From the NCBI GenBank assembly GCA_009741485.1, contig CM019236.1, forward strand, positions 45,117,583 through 45,181,582: a stretch of DNA of 64,000 bases, read 5' to 3'. Below are positions 51,501-64,000 of the stretch, in pieces. The notes beneath the pieces were generated by a model. It was not told where the DNA came from. It was given only the letters and a program-made list of their open reading frames with translations, and made no database searches. Both the position numbers and the translations under genes were made by a program. Numbering within the stretch: the first letter of the stretch is position 1; each line of letters starts with the position of its first letter. Source of the DNA: Malurus cyaneus samueli. Lineage: Eukaryota; Chordata; Aves; Passeriformes; Maluridae.

Positions 51501-54500
51501 TTAGAGGTCCCTTCCTCTAAACAACAACAAGCTATTCTGTGATTTCGTACCAGATACTTTCAAAATATAGAGCAAAAACAGGTAAGTTTTTTAAGTTGTC
51601 ATAAGAGCAAGAAATTTTTTCATTAAAAAAAAAAAAAATTAGAAATATAGAACAAACCAGAAGACCAAACATGTTAGCAAGATATTATGGCTGCCTCAGT
51701 TGCTTCCTCAGGGGCTTGGGTGAGAGATTGCAAACTCTTCTTCTGGCCCCAGCAGATTTTCTAAGTCTCCTTGAAATATACTAAAGTATTGGCAGGAAAT
51801 GACAATGCATGAGGGCACTGGGACCACCCATAAGTGAAACCATTGCTGAAACACAACATCCTCACACAGGAAAGTTCTAAAGAGACTCCAATCAAATCTT
51901 CGAGAATCTTTACAAGCCCTTCCCATGCAGCTGAGTTCTCATGACGAGATGTCATTGGGAACTTCTACATAGCAGCAAGAGAAGTTTAAACAACTGTTAT
52001 AGAACTTAATCAACAAAATTATTTACATATCAGAAATGGTAGGAACTTCATAGAAATAATTAATTTACCATCAGTTATCTTCTTAATACACTCCAGGAAA
52101 TGTGGGTGCTTGGTAACAGCAGCACAGCAGAGCACTGGTGCTGTGGTGCTCCTTGGTAGCTACAGTGATGTCAAGAGGGCGATACCAGAGTAGCAAAAAA
52201 AGTTCTTTGGAATGGGCTTTTACTCAAATTATCAGCTTGTAACCCTCCTCTTATTCAATAGAATCAAGTTTTGCTTGAAGAAATGTTAACATAATTTCTG
52301 CCAGTGATCTGCCATGCTTTCTCAAGCCTGAGGGCCAGCAGGCAGGCTGTGAGTAGAGGGGACAGGGTTTTCATAAGGAGCAGTAGGACTTCCATGGTGA
52401 AGAAATAGCAGTTATTGCCAACACATTGTGCCAGGAAGAACTCTTTAATTTGGTTTGCTCTCAGCAGTTTCTTCATACACCCACAGACAGAAACAGAACA
52501 TACACATTCACATGCACACAAACATTGTATCTGCTAGCCAGAGTAGCTCTCTCTCCTCCCTCTGCAGCTTGGGTTATTTCAGTTTTATGTGGGAGTTCCA
52601 TCTAGGATGCAGCTCTGATGGAACAGACAAATCTACGTGGAAGAAAAAATTAGACTGAAAAGTCTAAGTGTGCCCCCAGGACTTTCAGAACAGGAGCTAT
52701 CAAAAAGCCATTCCCTTCCCTTAATTTAAAAAAAAAAAATATAAAAATAAAACCCCACATGACTTCTGAGATGTGTCTTCTTCTGAAATCACTAATGGTG
52801 TAACCACCACAGGCTTACTAACAGATTTTACATCATGTGACATCACTGAAGATTCTTTGTCAATGCCACTTAGTTGTCTATTTTCAGAAAACTGAAAAAA
52901 ATGCAAAAAATACCCCAAAATTGTGGAAGAAGCAGTACTAGAGTACTTGGTCCTCCTAAGTTCAAAGCTTTCAAGAGATCTGAGATGCCAAAACTGTGAC
53001 ATGAGAAGAAAATAAGTCACTTTCCATCTTCAACTGACCTATGGGATTGTTTGAAACAAAATAATGAGAATAATCAATGGCAAGGCAGTCATTAATGTAT
53101 TACATTGTTTCATGTTCTAAGAGACTGGAAATGCAAATGAAAAGTTGAGAATACATTTTTAAAATAGAGGTTAAAAGTAAAACAAGATAAATAATTTAAA
53201 GGAAAGGTCTGAAGGGCTGTTCATGTTTCAAGTATGATAATTAGGTAAGACGTGTGAGGCTCTTTTCAAGGCCATCATAATTTGGTTATTCTGTGATGGT
53301 TGTCTTTCACCTACAAACCTGAAAATCTTTGTTCTGGCAAGATGCAGATTCAGTATGAACTATTTCACCTGCTTAAGCTTCCGCAAATGAGCTGCCTTCA
53401 CAAGGATGTATCTAAAGAGTGTCAGAATGTGCATCCCTACATCTCTGGACTAAGGAAACACAGCTCCCATACTTGCCCTGTGGCTATTGTCTCTTTTCAT
53501 CCACACCACTCTCTGGTTTAGCCTTTAGTTTGATTCACACAACTGTGAACTCCACATCATGTTATTCCCTTCTATGAAGGTGGCTTCGCACTTTTGTTAC
53601 TGCCTGCAAATGCTTTTCAAGGATCTCATTATGCAGTTTGCAATTCAGGCCTTTGAACACCTCAACAGAAAAACTGCCTCAAAGACTGTGAGTAGTAATC
53701 TAATCTGACACCCAGAAAAACCATCTCTCAGGACTAAGAAACTCTGGAAAGAGCAAGAAACATCTTCTATTCCCAAACCAACACATGCATCATTTCTGTT
53801 GCAGATGTTCCTGCCCTGTAGTAAGGGCTTTGGTTTCACCCCAACATTTGAGATTCTGGGTCCTAGAGACTCCTGTGGGAAACACCCTCAAAACAAAAAC
53901 TGCTCTTTCTTTTTACATGGACAGAAACAGGTTTGTGATACAGTTCCTAAAGCAGGCTTTATCGTTTGCTGACTACTCTAAGTTCATTCCAGCTATCTAA
54001 CATTACTGAGGTCAGTGCCTCAGCTTTGCCCTTGATGCCTCTTTCATATCCTGGTGTTTTGTTCAGTCTCCATTGTAGAGGGAACTGCACAACCAATTTT
54101 GAATATGCAAATTTCAGTGCAAATATTCTTAGAGCAAGGTAGGTAAATTTTCTTACAGAATTTTATAGTAATTTTCTTCAGCAGACAAAAGCCCCACGGT
54201 GCTGCTGAACACTCAGGGAGCAAAGACCTCTTGCAAGTCACCTTGTAGCTTTGATTGAACAAGATGTGCCTGTTCTATTTTCAGTCTTCCATCAGTACCT
54301 CTTTCTTTTACCCTTTTTAATATATAGGCCATGCCTGCTATTGATCCATGTACTTTTCAGCATGGTATGGAGTTACCTCAGTCTATAGAATTACTCAGAA
54401 AAGCTCAAGGGATCAGGAGATAATTGAGCAAGAAAAATAATTGATGTAATTTCTGTACTTTTTACTTTTTACTTCAGGAGAGTCAAAAGAAAATTGAAGG

Positions 54501-57500
54501 GCATGAAACACTTTTGAATCAGAAGAAAATGGGTTTTGAAAACTTTCCTATAAAAGATTTTAAACTGTTGCCTAATTTGAGATTTCACATTCTCGTTTAG
54601 GGATGAAAGACGACAAAAACAAGATTTCAAGAGCTTGCAACCCTATGGTAACCTCAACTCTCAGAAATATTATCTAAATGAAAAGGTAACAATCCGGTCC
54701 TAAAACCACAACAAAAAAAAAAAAAATAAAAAAACTAACAACTTTTATGTATGCCTATCTAGTGAAAAGGACAAGGAAAGAGTTGTGTAAGGCTGTGACT
54801 GCTTGATTTCATCTGGATTTACATGGAGAAGGTTTATTATGTAAGCAACACAGCTGCATTCACCCTGCATGCATTCCTTGTTCTAACACCATCTTCTCTT
54901 GCATCTTAAAGGAATTATTGCAAATTATGTCAGGGCTGCTCTGACAACAGCCACAGCTCAAGTAAACACTTTTTACCCCGCCTTTGTCTATTGTTGTAAG
55001 TCTACTAAGCTCGTTCTCCAGACACATACTCTGCCCCTCTTTTTTCCTGAATGGAAGGTAAAGCAGGAGGTTACAAAGCAGTCCTCCAAAAGTCCCCCTG
55101 CACAAGCCACAGCCACCTCTATTGCCTTCTCTGAGCAATAGAAAATTCAGGGTTTAAAAGAGCCTCTGAGGAGACAGCAACGCCCAAAATCTTGATACTG
55201 TCTTATGGTATAGGTAGGGCAGGAAGCACCACATGTAGTTCTAGATACCCAAGATTCAAATCCAGCACAGTCAAGAGGGATTACATCCTCCTCTTTTTTA
55301 AACATTTTGAGGTAGGGGCAGCAGAATCCCTCAGAGTCATGAAGAAAGGACAGCTATATTCATTTGGTGTATAAAATGACTGCTTTGTCATCTGAGATTC
55401 CCACATCATGCTAAAAACACACTTTTTTTCTTGTGGTAAAGAGCTATCTATTCAGGCACAGTCTTTTCACTGGTCCTTTGTATTCATAGATTCACACCTG
55501 AATTATTACCAAACCAATTACTTTACAAATGTGCAATATTCAGCGATTTGTCAATTAACTTAATCATATTGTGGAAATATCACAGCGGGGTCTCTAAACT
55601 AGCAGAAAGATGACTACCAAGCTATTCTATTCCATTTTTTTTTTCACAGTCCATCCTCTGTGGAGGACATAGAATGTAAATATGACTTAAAATGCCATTA
55701 CTGCCAAAAAGGAATCAGAAATAGTATAATTCAGGCTTAGGAATGGACTCATTGGAAGATAACATGAGACTTTGGCAATAGCTTATTCTGAATAGAAAAT
55801 TCTGCAGCTCTGAGTTTGGTCCTGTTTGGTGTTTCTGTCACCTTTCTACTTTTGTATTACAGAATGTGGAATTACCATTTCATAAAAAACCCCTCACCCC
55901 TGGAGGGTCTGCAGCGATTACACCACCTTGCTATTCCCAGTGTCCACAAACCTTGAGACCCAAGGGCACAAGGACCAATATAAAGTTTTCATTATCAAAC
56001 AAGGAAAGCTGAGACACAGAGACCCCAGGCCCTCAGGCTTCAAAGGGGAGAGACTGCTATGAACTCCACTGTCAGCAGTGCAGTAAACCCACACTTCCAC
56101 AGCGAAACCCAGCGCTGACAAACACAATACATCATTTGCTATGAGGAAAGTAGTTCAGGGTCAATTCTTTTGCACCCTTAGTACCTGCTCTGGAATCAAA
56201 GGTTGTTGGAGCAAGGCTGACATGACAGCACAATCAGAATCCTTTCAAGGCTATAGTTTGTTTGCTGTTTGAAACATAATCCAACAAGTAGCCTGCTGTA
56301 CCTGCAGACGTAGTGCTGTAGCCACACACACCAGATACATTCAGAGAAAAGGGGGGAAAAGCACAACTAAAAGCTTTGCAGAGAGAAGCAAATACTGGAC
56401 ACTCCAAGAGCCATTAAATACATTTAGTATCCTCATTTACAACCCAGAACTGCAGGCATAAGGAGGGATATCAAAAGGACATTTTCAGCATTAAGATGTT
56501 TAATAAATGCTCTCCAGAAGAATCAGAAGGAGGCACTGTTATTTGCAATCTGTCTGCAATCACAACTGCCACTGGATTCAAACTCATTTTTGCAGATGGG
56601 CTACAGTACTTAGAAGATGCCCATTTGTTCCTGTGAAAAGCCAAAAGCTCACCATTCACTCAATACTTGGGGGAAGAAGTGATTAAAAAAATATTTAATG
56701 ACAACACATTCTCAGCTATAGGAAGTGAACATCTTTTAAATTAAATAACAAAACCTATCCTAATGGAAAGATCTTTGGAAAGATCTTCTATGAGTGGATT
56801 AAAGATCATGAATTCACTAGCAACAATAGTCTGAAGGAGGAACCTAAGGGAAGAACGTGGAATTTTTGGGGGGGTATGTATGCAGATAGCATGTTTCATG
56901 AATAGCTGCACAATCACATAAATGTGTAATTTAGACTCATTTTGCACTATGGGAAAGGTCTGTGCAGCTTGTCAGGGTAAGTGAGATGACATGGAAGAAG
57001 GACATTAAGAATGATAGGAATGTGACAGCTTGGCTATTAATAAATAAAGAAACTATTAATAGATGGAACTTTCCAGTCATGGTAAAAGACACCTTGCTGG
57101 AGCTCGTCAGAACTGGGAATGACCAGGAGAAGGAATGACTGCTCAGTGCCTATTTAAATAAAAGAATCATGCACAACCTAAGGAGAAAGCAAGTTTCAAA
57201 CACTTTCAAACAGTCTGAGGAAAACTGAAGAAACAGAAGAATGTGGTTGTTTTTAAAAGAGGTACCTGGCCCATGGAAATCCTTGCCACAGGATGGTGCA
57301 AATCCAATGAGATGACATGGCATAGGGAAGCTCCAGAAGAAAAAAGGAGGGTTGTTAAATATAAAGAAACTACTTTCTGTCCAAGGAGTTCCTGAACCAG
57401 GATGGCTGGAAGCTGGGAAAATACTTTGGGAAAGAGCATTCTAAGCTTCTGTTTCTACTCTTACAGCCTTCACTATAAGCCAGAATAACATGGGGAGTTC

Positions 57501-57679
57501 AAGTGATCTGTGTTTTGATCCTCTTGGACTGCTGTTCCAGCTGTGTATGATGCCAAGCCTAGATTAGGATTAAGGTGAAATTAGAAATTATATTGGTGGG
57601 TTTTTAGGTATCACCGCTGGGCTGGTAACAGGAAAATGAATGGGAATTAAGGCCTTTGTGCTAGAGCCATTAAGAAAAG

Positions 57680-57680
<1 letters not shown>
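48501..57680. other. Noncoding DNA, probable intron
   Basis: About 9 kb with no clear repeat family and no recognisable protein. Short frames on both strands overlap one another and show no conserved motif. A-rich tracts at 51626-51639 and 54713-54727 are simple sequence. Confidence 0.45.

Positions 57681-57708
<28 letters not shown>
57681..57708. repeat. Poly-A tract
   Basis: A run of 28 A residues, the longest homopolymer in the window, preceded by aagaaaag and followed by ggagggg. No upstream retroposon body was recognised. Confidence 0.95.
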
Positions 57709-57710
<2 letters not shown>

Positions 57711-59989
57711 AGGGGAAAAAGTGACAAATTCTGTTAGAATTTCTGGAAGCTGAGGCACATCATATTTTCCAGTGTCCATGAAGACATTATTTTTGCCATT
57801 TATTCCCCAAAGTGAAAGCAGTCTGTAGGTATTTGTGTAAGTATTTTACAATGTTGCTGCACGATATAAATAATTTCTTTGGTGTTTGGATGTTTCTAAA
57901 GGGCTGTTACCATCAGAACACTTTGACTGTGTTCTGACCAAATCTGTTCTACCAGAAAGATCCTTCAGTAAGTGAAATGCTTGCTTCCATTTCTTTCCCA
58001 GTTGGGGAAAGATTCCTTCAAGGCCACAGGAATGGACTCTATCAAGAGAAGGATCATGCTGACATCACTTTCACAGATTAACTGAGTGTTGCAACAAAAG
58101 CCTCTTGCTAAAAATTGAATTAGTCCATTCTGTCCTTTAAACACACCCACTTCTAACGGGATGACTTTGTCCTGGCTCACGAAGTAACTGTATCCAACAC
58201 TAAGGATGTAAAATGTGAGGAAGATGTAATGACAGCCTGACTTTATATAGCCAAAATGGACCTCATCACTTCAGAGCAGTAAGAATAATCTTCTGTATTT
58301 CTTTTTTCTACCACACATATACAAACTGCATTTGTGGATGACTAAGTAGATAAATGAGTTCTAAATCACAAAATAGTCAAGTTACTGTTAGTGAATACAA
58401 AAAATAGAGCTAGACTGAAAAGAATATTATCCTTTAACAGGTGGAGCATGTTACATATTGGCTTATGAGTTTAAGAAGATAAGCATACTGCTCAAGGTCA
58501 TCAGTTGTTTGGTTACAGACATTCAAATTAAGCATTTGGATATTTATTTCTGCTAGTAATTAAAGTGCACAAGCAACATAGTCACTCAAGAAAAATGTCT
58601 GGAAGATAATAACCCCAAAACCAAATAGAGCCATTTATATCATAATTTTGTTTTGCCTTGAGAGTTAATGCATTGACTTTCTCTGTTACGTGGGGAATGT
58701 GCTTCTATCAAACCAGAAGCTTTGAAATAACTAGATCATCAAGATCTTCAAGAATACTTCAGGCTTTTGGAGTTCAATACATAGACTAACACTGTACTTC
58801 AGTGTAAAACTGAAGGTCACAACAGAAATTAAATTGAAGTTAAGAATGCCGTCAGAATTTTTAGCAGGACAAAGAGATCATCAAACAATTTATCCATAGA
58901 AAGAGATTTTTTACTTAAACAGAAAAAAAGGGTAATTGCTTATTATTTATTACAACTTCATTCTTTTGCAAGAACATCAACGTATCTTCTTCAATCCCGT
59001 GAAGTCCAGAAGTTTGAAAACAGTTTCATTTAAAAAAAAAAATTTCAGTCTACCTTTTCAAAAGGCTACATTTTACCTCATCACTATTTTTCCGTCAGCA
59101 GTAGTCAAACTTCAGCTGTGAGGGTTCATCTGTGATGTACAGTGTGGTGTCTGTGTGGAATACAACCAGCAATAATGCTTCATCTCCCCATCTGCTCAGT
59201 GACAGAATTACAGGGCACCCCACTGGTCATGCTTTGTCAAACACTGACACAAGTACTTTCCATTTGAATTGCAAATTTTGTGGAGCTATTTATCTAATAC
59301 AGACTCATATCAAAGAGGCATCTACAGTTAGAGGACTCTTCCTTGAAGAGGGAAGAAGGGAAATATATATATTCAGGATTTTTCTATTTGGTGTTTTATT
59401 TAGGCATTTCCTGTGTCCCAGGTTTTAACTTGGTGTGTATGTATGACATTCAGCCTGTGATCATACTCTTGTGCTGCATGCTGCTCCATAATGTAGCTGG
59501 ATGCAGAAGGAAAGAGTTTTGTGACAAACATTTTCTTTTCTAGGAGCAGGTAAAGGGTATCCTGCCAGGCAAAAAAATCTGATGTTATTCATCAAATGTT
59601 ATTCATCAGCACATTGGTTGATAATACTTACCTTCAGTCACAGAATTGGATGAGTTCCCAATTCATTCCTCTTAACTCCATCCTTTCATTGTAATCCCAA
59701 ATCTCAGGATCTCAAGGACTGGCAGAGAGAAACTCTGGACCCTGAACTTTGGAAGAGTGAATTCCCAGATGCTTAAAGGGTTTGTGGATGAGATCGCCTG
59801 GGACACTGAAGTTAAGGACAGAGGAGCTGACTGGAGCTGGCAATTCTTTAAAGACACTTTCCTTAGAGCACAAGAGCTCTTCATTCAGTGTGTGGGAAAT
59901 TGAGCATGGCTGGCTGGAAACTGGCATGGCTGAACAAAGATTTGCTCATCAAACTGAGTCAGAAAAAAATGTACACCCGGGACAGATGG
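57709..59989. other. Noncoding DNA
   Basis: No repeat family, coding motif or RNA gene was recognised. Its right end grades into a CR1 relic at about 59990. Confidence 0.45.
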
Positions 59990-60935
59990 GACAGGATGTA
60001 CAGCAGGGACAGATGACGTGAGGAGAGTAAAGGGATACTTGAGGGTGCAGGAATGGGCTCAGAAAAGCCAAGACAATACTGGAACAGGACTTGGCAAAGG
60101 GTAAGTGCATAGGTCAGAAAAGAAAGGCCAAGGACATTTTACCTTCGCTGGTACATGAAAAGGGTGAACTGATGACGACTGACATGAAGAAGGTTGAGGT
60201 GATCAAAGAGTTCTTTTCCTCAATCTTCACGGATAGTCAAGCTTCCCACTTCTCTCAACCACCTGATCCTCTGAGCGAGTTTGGCAGGGAGGGAAGTCCC
60301 TCCCACTGTAAGTGAAGAACAGGCTCAGGATCAGTTGATGAAGCTACATAGCCACAAGTGTACAGAAATTGATGACATACATGAGGAAATTGGCTGATGT
60401 TGCTGCCAAGACACTTTACCTCATATCTAACCAGACATGGCAGTCAGGCAAAGTCCCTGGTGACTGCAAAAAGGAATACATTTCCCATTTTTAAAAAGGA
60501 GAGACAGGAAAATCCAGGGAACTACAGATGGGTGAGCATCACCTTTGTGCCAGGAATGATCACAGAGCAGATCCTCTTTGAAAATATGCCAGGGCATACA
60601 AAAGACAAGAAAGTTGTCTGACCTGAGACAGCCAACACACCTTTACTGTGGGCAGATTGTGCCTGACCAATCTGGAGACATTCTATGATGGAGTGTTGGC
60701 AAGGGAAAAAGGACAGATGTCACCATCCAGACTTCCGTAAGGACTTCAATACAGTCACACATCACATCCTTGTCATCACATTGGAGAGACATGGATTTGA
60801 TAGCTGGACTTTTCAGTGGGTAAGGAACTGGCTGGATGGGTGCAGCCAGAGAGTTGTGGCTCCATATCCAGGTGGCAGCTGGTGACAAGTGGTGTCCATC
60901 AGTGCTCTCTCCTGGGACTGGTGCTCTTCCTAAAG
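59990..60935 (+). mobile_element. CR1 LINE internal fragment (reverse transcriptase region)
   Basis: Plus-strand frames carry broken pieces of CR1 ORF2. Near 60190-60290 a segment encodes IKEFFSSIFTD. Near 60510 the NYR motif region follows. 60720-60885 encodes a decayed reverse-transcriptase block (DFRKDFNTVTHH, then WTFQWVRNWLDGCSQRVV), and the element ends near 60935 within the LGLVLF-like stretch. Several frameshifts and stops separate the pieces. The D-F-x-K-x-F-D motif reads DFRKDFN, so its Asp is replaced. It is internal only, with neither 5' nor 3' UTR. Confidence 0.9.
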
Positions 60936-62339
60936 CCATCAATTCCAACCAAGTGACTGTGATTCAGGGTGACTGTGAAACCAAACCAGCCCATTTTATT
61001 GGTCTGTGAGGCCTCCAGTGTCCGTGAAGTAGATGAATGACACTTTTCTGAGTCTTCAATATATTCAGCTGTATAAGGAATCTTGCCATGAAACACAAAC
61101 GACCATAAAGGTGTTACCAATCCACTGTTAATTGATTCCAGGCCAGGAAAAGAATATAAGGCACTTTGATACAAAGGCTGATTGTGTCTTTGAATGCAGT
61201 CATAATATCAGCATAACTACTAAACTATATAATTATGTAACTGTAGTGGTACACTTTCATATTAATCAAGCAATTTTTATTTGACACCACTCTGCCAAGA
61301 GTACTAGGATTATAAAATATACAATTGCCTAATAATAGACTCTAAGTTACCCCTATTGTACAGCCCAGGCTACAACAATAAGAAACTCTAGTTTAGAATT
61401 AAGTGACTATTCTCAAAAGCAGTTACTGTTGCTAGATATAGCGACTTCCTGCTGTCCCTGGTACTGCTAACACCATTAACAGCCACAAAAGGATGTCAGA
61501 TTGTTCTGTAAGACTGCTCCATAATGGAGCATCCAGTCTCAGTAGCACCACAGACTGTTCCTGGCAGTATATCTTTTCCAGTTCCACCTGGATCATTAAA
61601 GACTATCAAGCAAAGGTTTTTCACAATTAGCTTTGTCCTTGCCCCTGCCAGGCTAACCAAGGAGAAAACATGCAATCTGCTCCAACACGGAAATACCATC
61701 AACAAAACATTCAAATCTGTTCAGTGCTAGGGTTTGTAGAGACAGCCTCTCACAGAGGGCCTTTGTCTAAGGAAACTGGGGAAACAGACATCAGGAGGAC
61801 CAAGATTCTTATGGTGTACTGGGACAATCTTCAGAGGAAGCAGTGCAGCTTGCTAAACTATTCAGGCCAGAGTGAGTATTCAGGGTAGGGAAAGTGTGAC
61901 TCATGCAGAAGCAAAAGTTGTAACAAAAACAGTGAAGAGCCACTTACTGACTTCAGTACATGGTGGAGCAGATTGCATCTGTAAGCACTATTAAAAACGC
62001 AGATTTCCTAATCACAGGAAGCCTAGTGTCTTATCAGCAGAATGGGATTCTAAGAGGAAATAAAAGCATTAACTTCTGCTACAGCTAATGGGTTAGACTA
62101 AAGCTGCCAGTATTGAGCTTTTCCTCTAAACCTTTGGAGACCTTAGTTCCTCCTGCTTTGGGAACAACCATCCCTTCACAGGTCTCCCAGACCACTAATT
62201 ACTCACCAGAGGACAAGATAACCTTCAAACTAACTCATAGCAGAGAACTTAGAGAAAAAGTTTCTTTGAACTAGTTTCTTGGTTACCACACATATATGTG
62301 GTGTAGGTACTCCTCTGTCTTTTACTTTTCACAGCAATG
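60936..62339. other. Noncoding DNA between CR1 relics
   Basis: No coding potential or repeat family was recognised. The CR1 homology to the left stops abruptly at about 60935. Confidence 0.45.
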
Positions 62340-62800
62340 CAGAACATCAGGTTGAAAGTAACCTCTGATATCATTCAGTCCAAAACTTGTTTGACAAAAG
62401 CACAGGCTAGAAAAGATGGGCCAACACCCTATCCAGATGACTCTTAAAAGCCACCAACGCTGTGGTATTCACCACTTTCCTGGGGAAATTACTGCAATTT
62501 CTGATTTTTCTCACTGTAAAAAATTTTCTTTTCGTGGCCAATTGGAATCTCACAGGAGTAAATAACTTGTACCCTTCTGCACCTTTTCATGTGATTCCTT
62601 TTAGAAAGGGAGCCTCCATGTTCTTTGTGTTTTTTAAATGCTGGAACACCATGTGAAGGTCATCCCTAAGCATTCTTTCCTCAAGGATCAGCAAACCCAG
62701 ACCTCTCAGCCACTCCTTATATAACGAGTTCTTCTGTCCTTTGATCCTCTTTGTCATCCTTCTCTGGAGTCTCCAGTCCATTCATAACTCTTTTCTTTGA
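62340..62800 (-). mobile_element. Old CR1 relic (3' portion)
   Basis: The minus strand encodes a decayed ORF2 C-terminus (RRMTKRIKGQKN, then LRGLGLLILEERMLRDDL) followed by 3' UTR-like sequence. It is more diverged than its neighbour at 62805-63515 and appears to belong to a different, older CR1 subfamily. The two abut, so the younger element probably inserted next to or into the older one. Confidence 0.75.
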
Positions 62801-63515
62801 ATTACAGAATCATTTAGGTTGGAAAAGACCTTTAAGGTCATCAGGTCCAGCTACTAACCGAACACAGTCAAGTTCACCAGTATATCATGTCCCTGAATGC
62901 CACATCCACAGATCTTGAATACCTCCAATGATGATGACTTACACCACTTCACTGGTCTCATGTAAGGCTTCAGAACCTTTCTGGTGGCAAAATTTTTCAT
63001 CATATCCAAACTAAAACTCCACTGGAAAAACTTGAGGGCATTTCATCTTGCTCGGTCCCTTGTCTCCAGGGAGAAGAGACTCAACACACCTGGTTACAAC
63101 CTACCGCCAGGGAGTTGTAGAGTGAGAAGGTCACCCCTGAGCTCCTTTTCTCGAGGTTAAACAACCCCAGCTCTCTCTGCTGCTCCTCACAGGAATTGCG
63201 CTCCAGACCCTTCCCCAGCTCCCCTTCTCTGGACTCGCTCCAGCACTTCAATGTCCTTCTTGCGTTGGGGTCCCAGAACTGACACAGAGCTTCAGCTGTG
63301 GCCTCACTAGGGCTGAGTACAGGGGGACAATCCCTGCCCTGGTCCTGCTGGCCACACCATTGCTGATACCGACCAGGATGCCATTGGCCTTCTTGGCCAG
63401 CTGGGCACACTCCTGGCTCATGTTCAGCTGCTGCCAAGGTCCAGCACCCAAAGTCCTTTACATCTGGGTCACTTTGCAGCCCCCAGCCTGGTGCGCTGCC
63501 TGGAGTTATTGTGAC
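62801..63515 (-). mobile_element. CR1 LINE, 5'-truncated, with ORF2 C-terminus
   Basis: The plus strand starts with acagaatcatttaggttgg, the reverse complement of a CR1 3' end, and matches the element at 47721-48500 along most of its length (for example gagaagagactcaacacac). Minus-strand frames encode broken ORF2 C-terminal peptides (ERNSCEEQQRELGLFNLEKR and [14 protein letters not shown]). Frameshifts make it non-functional. Similarity fades at about 63515. Confidence 0.93.
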
Positions 63516-64000
63516 CCAAGAGCAGGACCCTCATACAAATGGTCTCAGCATTGCCCAGAACTCTCTGCAGCACCTTCCTACCCTTGAGAGGATCAGCACC
63601 ATTCTCATCTCCCATCTCATTTGCTGCTGGAAAAAACACACAAAGCACTGAGCATCTTCTGGGCATGACATACTGACTCTATTTGTTTTACTGACGCATT
63701 CTCAAAATGGATTTGTTCCTAACAAATTCAGGAAAATTCACAACCTTTCTTCTTACCCAAACTAAGGGTTTTTCCCTGATTTGCCTAAGCTTTTTTTTTA
63801 CTAATCATCAGTTCTGAAACATTTCATTTAGATGACAAGCTTCATCAGGCTTTCTGCTGATCTCCCTGCAATGTCAGTTTGCTTTTTCTCCCTCTGTCAT
63901 TTCTCTTGTCCACAATATAAAACATGAACAAGGTTTAAGAGAGACTTGACAAGAATTTTATTTACAGTGTAGGTAAGGTATGATTTGCATGCAGTTCATC
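63516..64000. other. Noncoding DNA at window end
   Basis: No feature was recognised. The first part may include badly decayed CR1 sequence, since words such as tctgcagcaccttcc resemble LINE-derived text, but the match is too weak to call. Confidence 0.4.

Noticed and set aside
1..64000. CRISPR array, tRNA or rRNA genes, bacterial-type operons
   Set aside because: No regularly spaced direct repeats with unique spacers, no cloverleaf-like segment with A/B boxes that I could recognise, and no rRNA signature were seen. The overall character is avian intron or intergenic DNA.

Overview
The window looks like non-repetitive to moderately repetitive DNA from a bird, probably a songbird or close relative. 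CR1 LINE fragments with the typical avian 3' end (ATTCTRTG-like repeats) and an ERVL-type LTR of the kind common in birds support this. I see no bacterial-type operons, CRISPR arrays or phage genes. Almost every open frame is a chance frame in noncoding or repeat DNA.

The one protein-coding feature I can support is a single internal exon at 41029-41204 on the minus strand. It encodes residues equivalent to 12-69 of complexin-1 (CPLX1), a presynaptic SNARE-binding protein, and is bounded by good splice sites. The first coding exon (expected at higher coordinates) and the last coding exon (expected at lower coordinates) were not found. Most of the window is therefore best read as CPLX1 intron sequence, roughly 41.2-64 kb upstream of the exon and below 41.0 kb downstream of it. 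How far the gene extends is inference.

Layout: 1-11.1 kb is unremarkable noncoding DNA with a (CTTC)n microsatellite and poly-A tracts. From 11.1 to 28.2 kb there is a folded, three-part arrangement. Block A (11112-15956) is followed by an inverted copy of a larger unit: block G at 15957-17794, then A' at 17795-22415. A 25-N gap at 22455-22479 comes next, and then a direct copy of the same unit: A'' at about 22685-26372 and inverted G' at 26373-28214. The sequence next to the gap is rich in single-base indels. I read the arrangement as most likely an assembly artefact (foldback read plus overlapping contig ends), with a real inverted duplication as the alternative. 28.2-41.0 kb is unique noncoding DNA with an AT-rich patch and two CR1 pieces. 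41.2-64 kb holds an ERVL solo LTR (44.6-45.1 kb), a minus-strand CR1 (47.7-48.5 kb), a plus-strand CR1 reverse-transcriptase relic (about 60.0-60.9 kb) and two more minus-strand CR1 relics (62.3-63.5 kb).

I found no convincing undescribed biological system. The item most worth checking is the 11-28 kb foldback and duplication.
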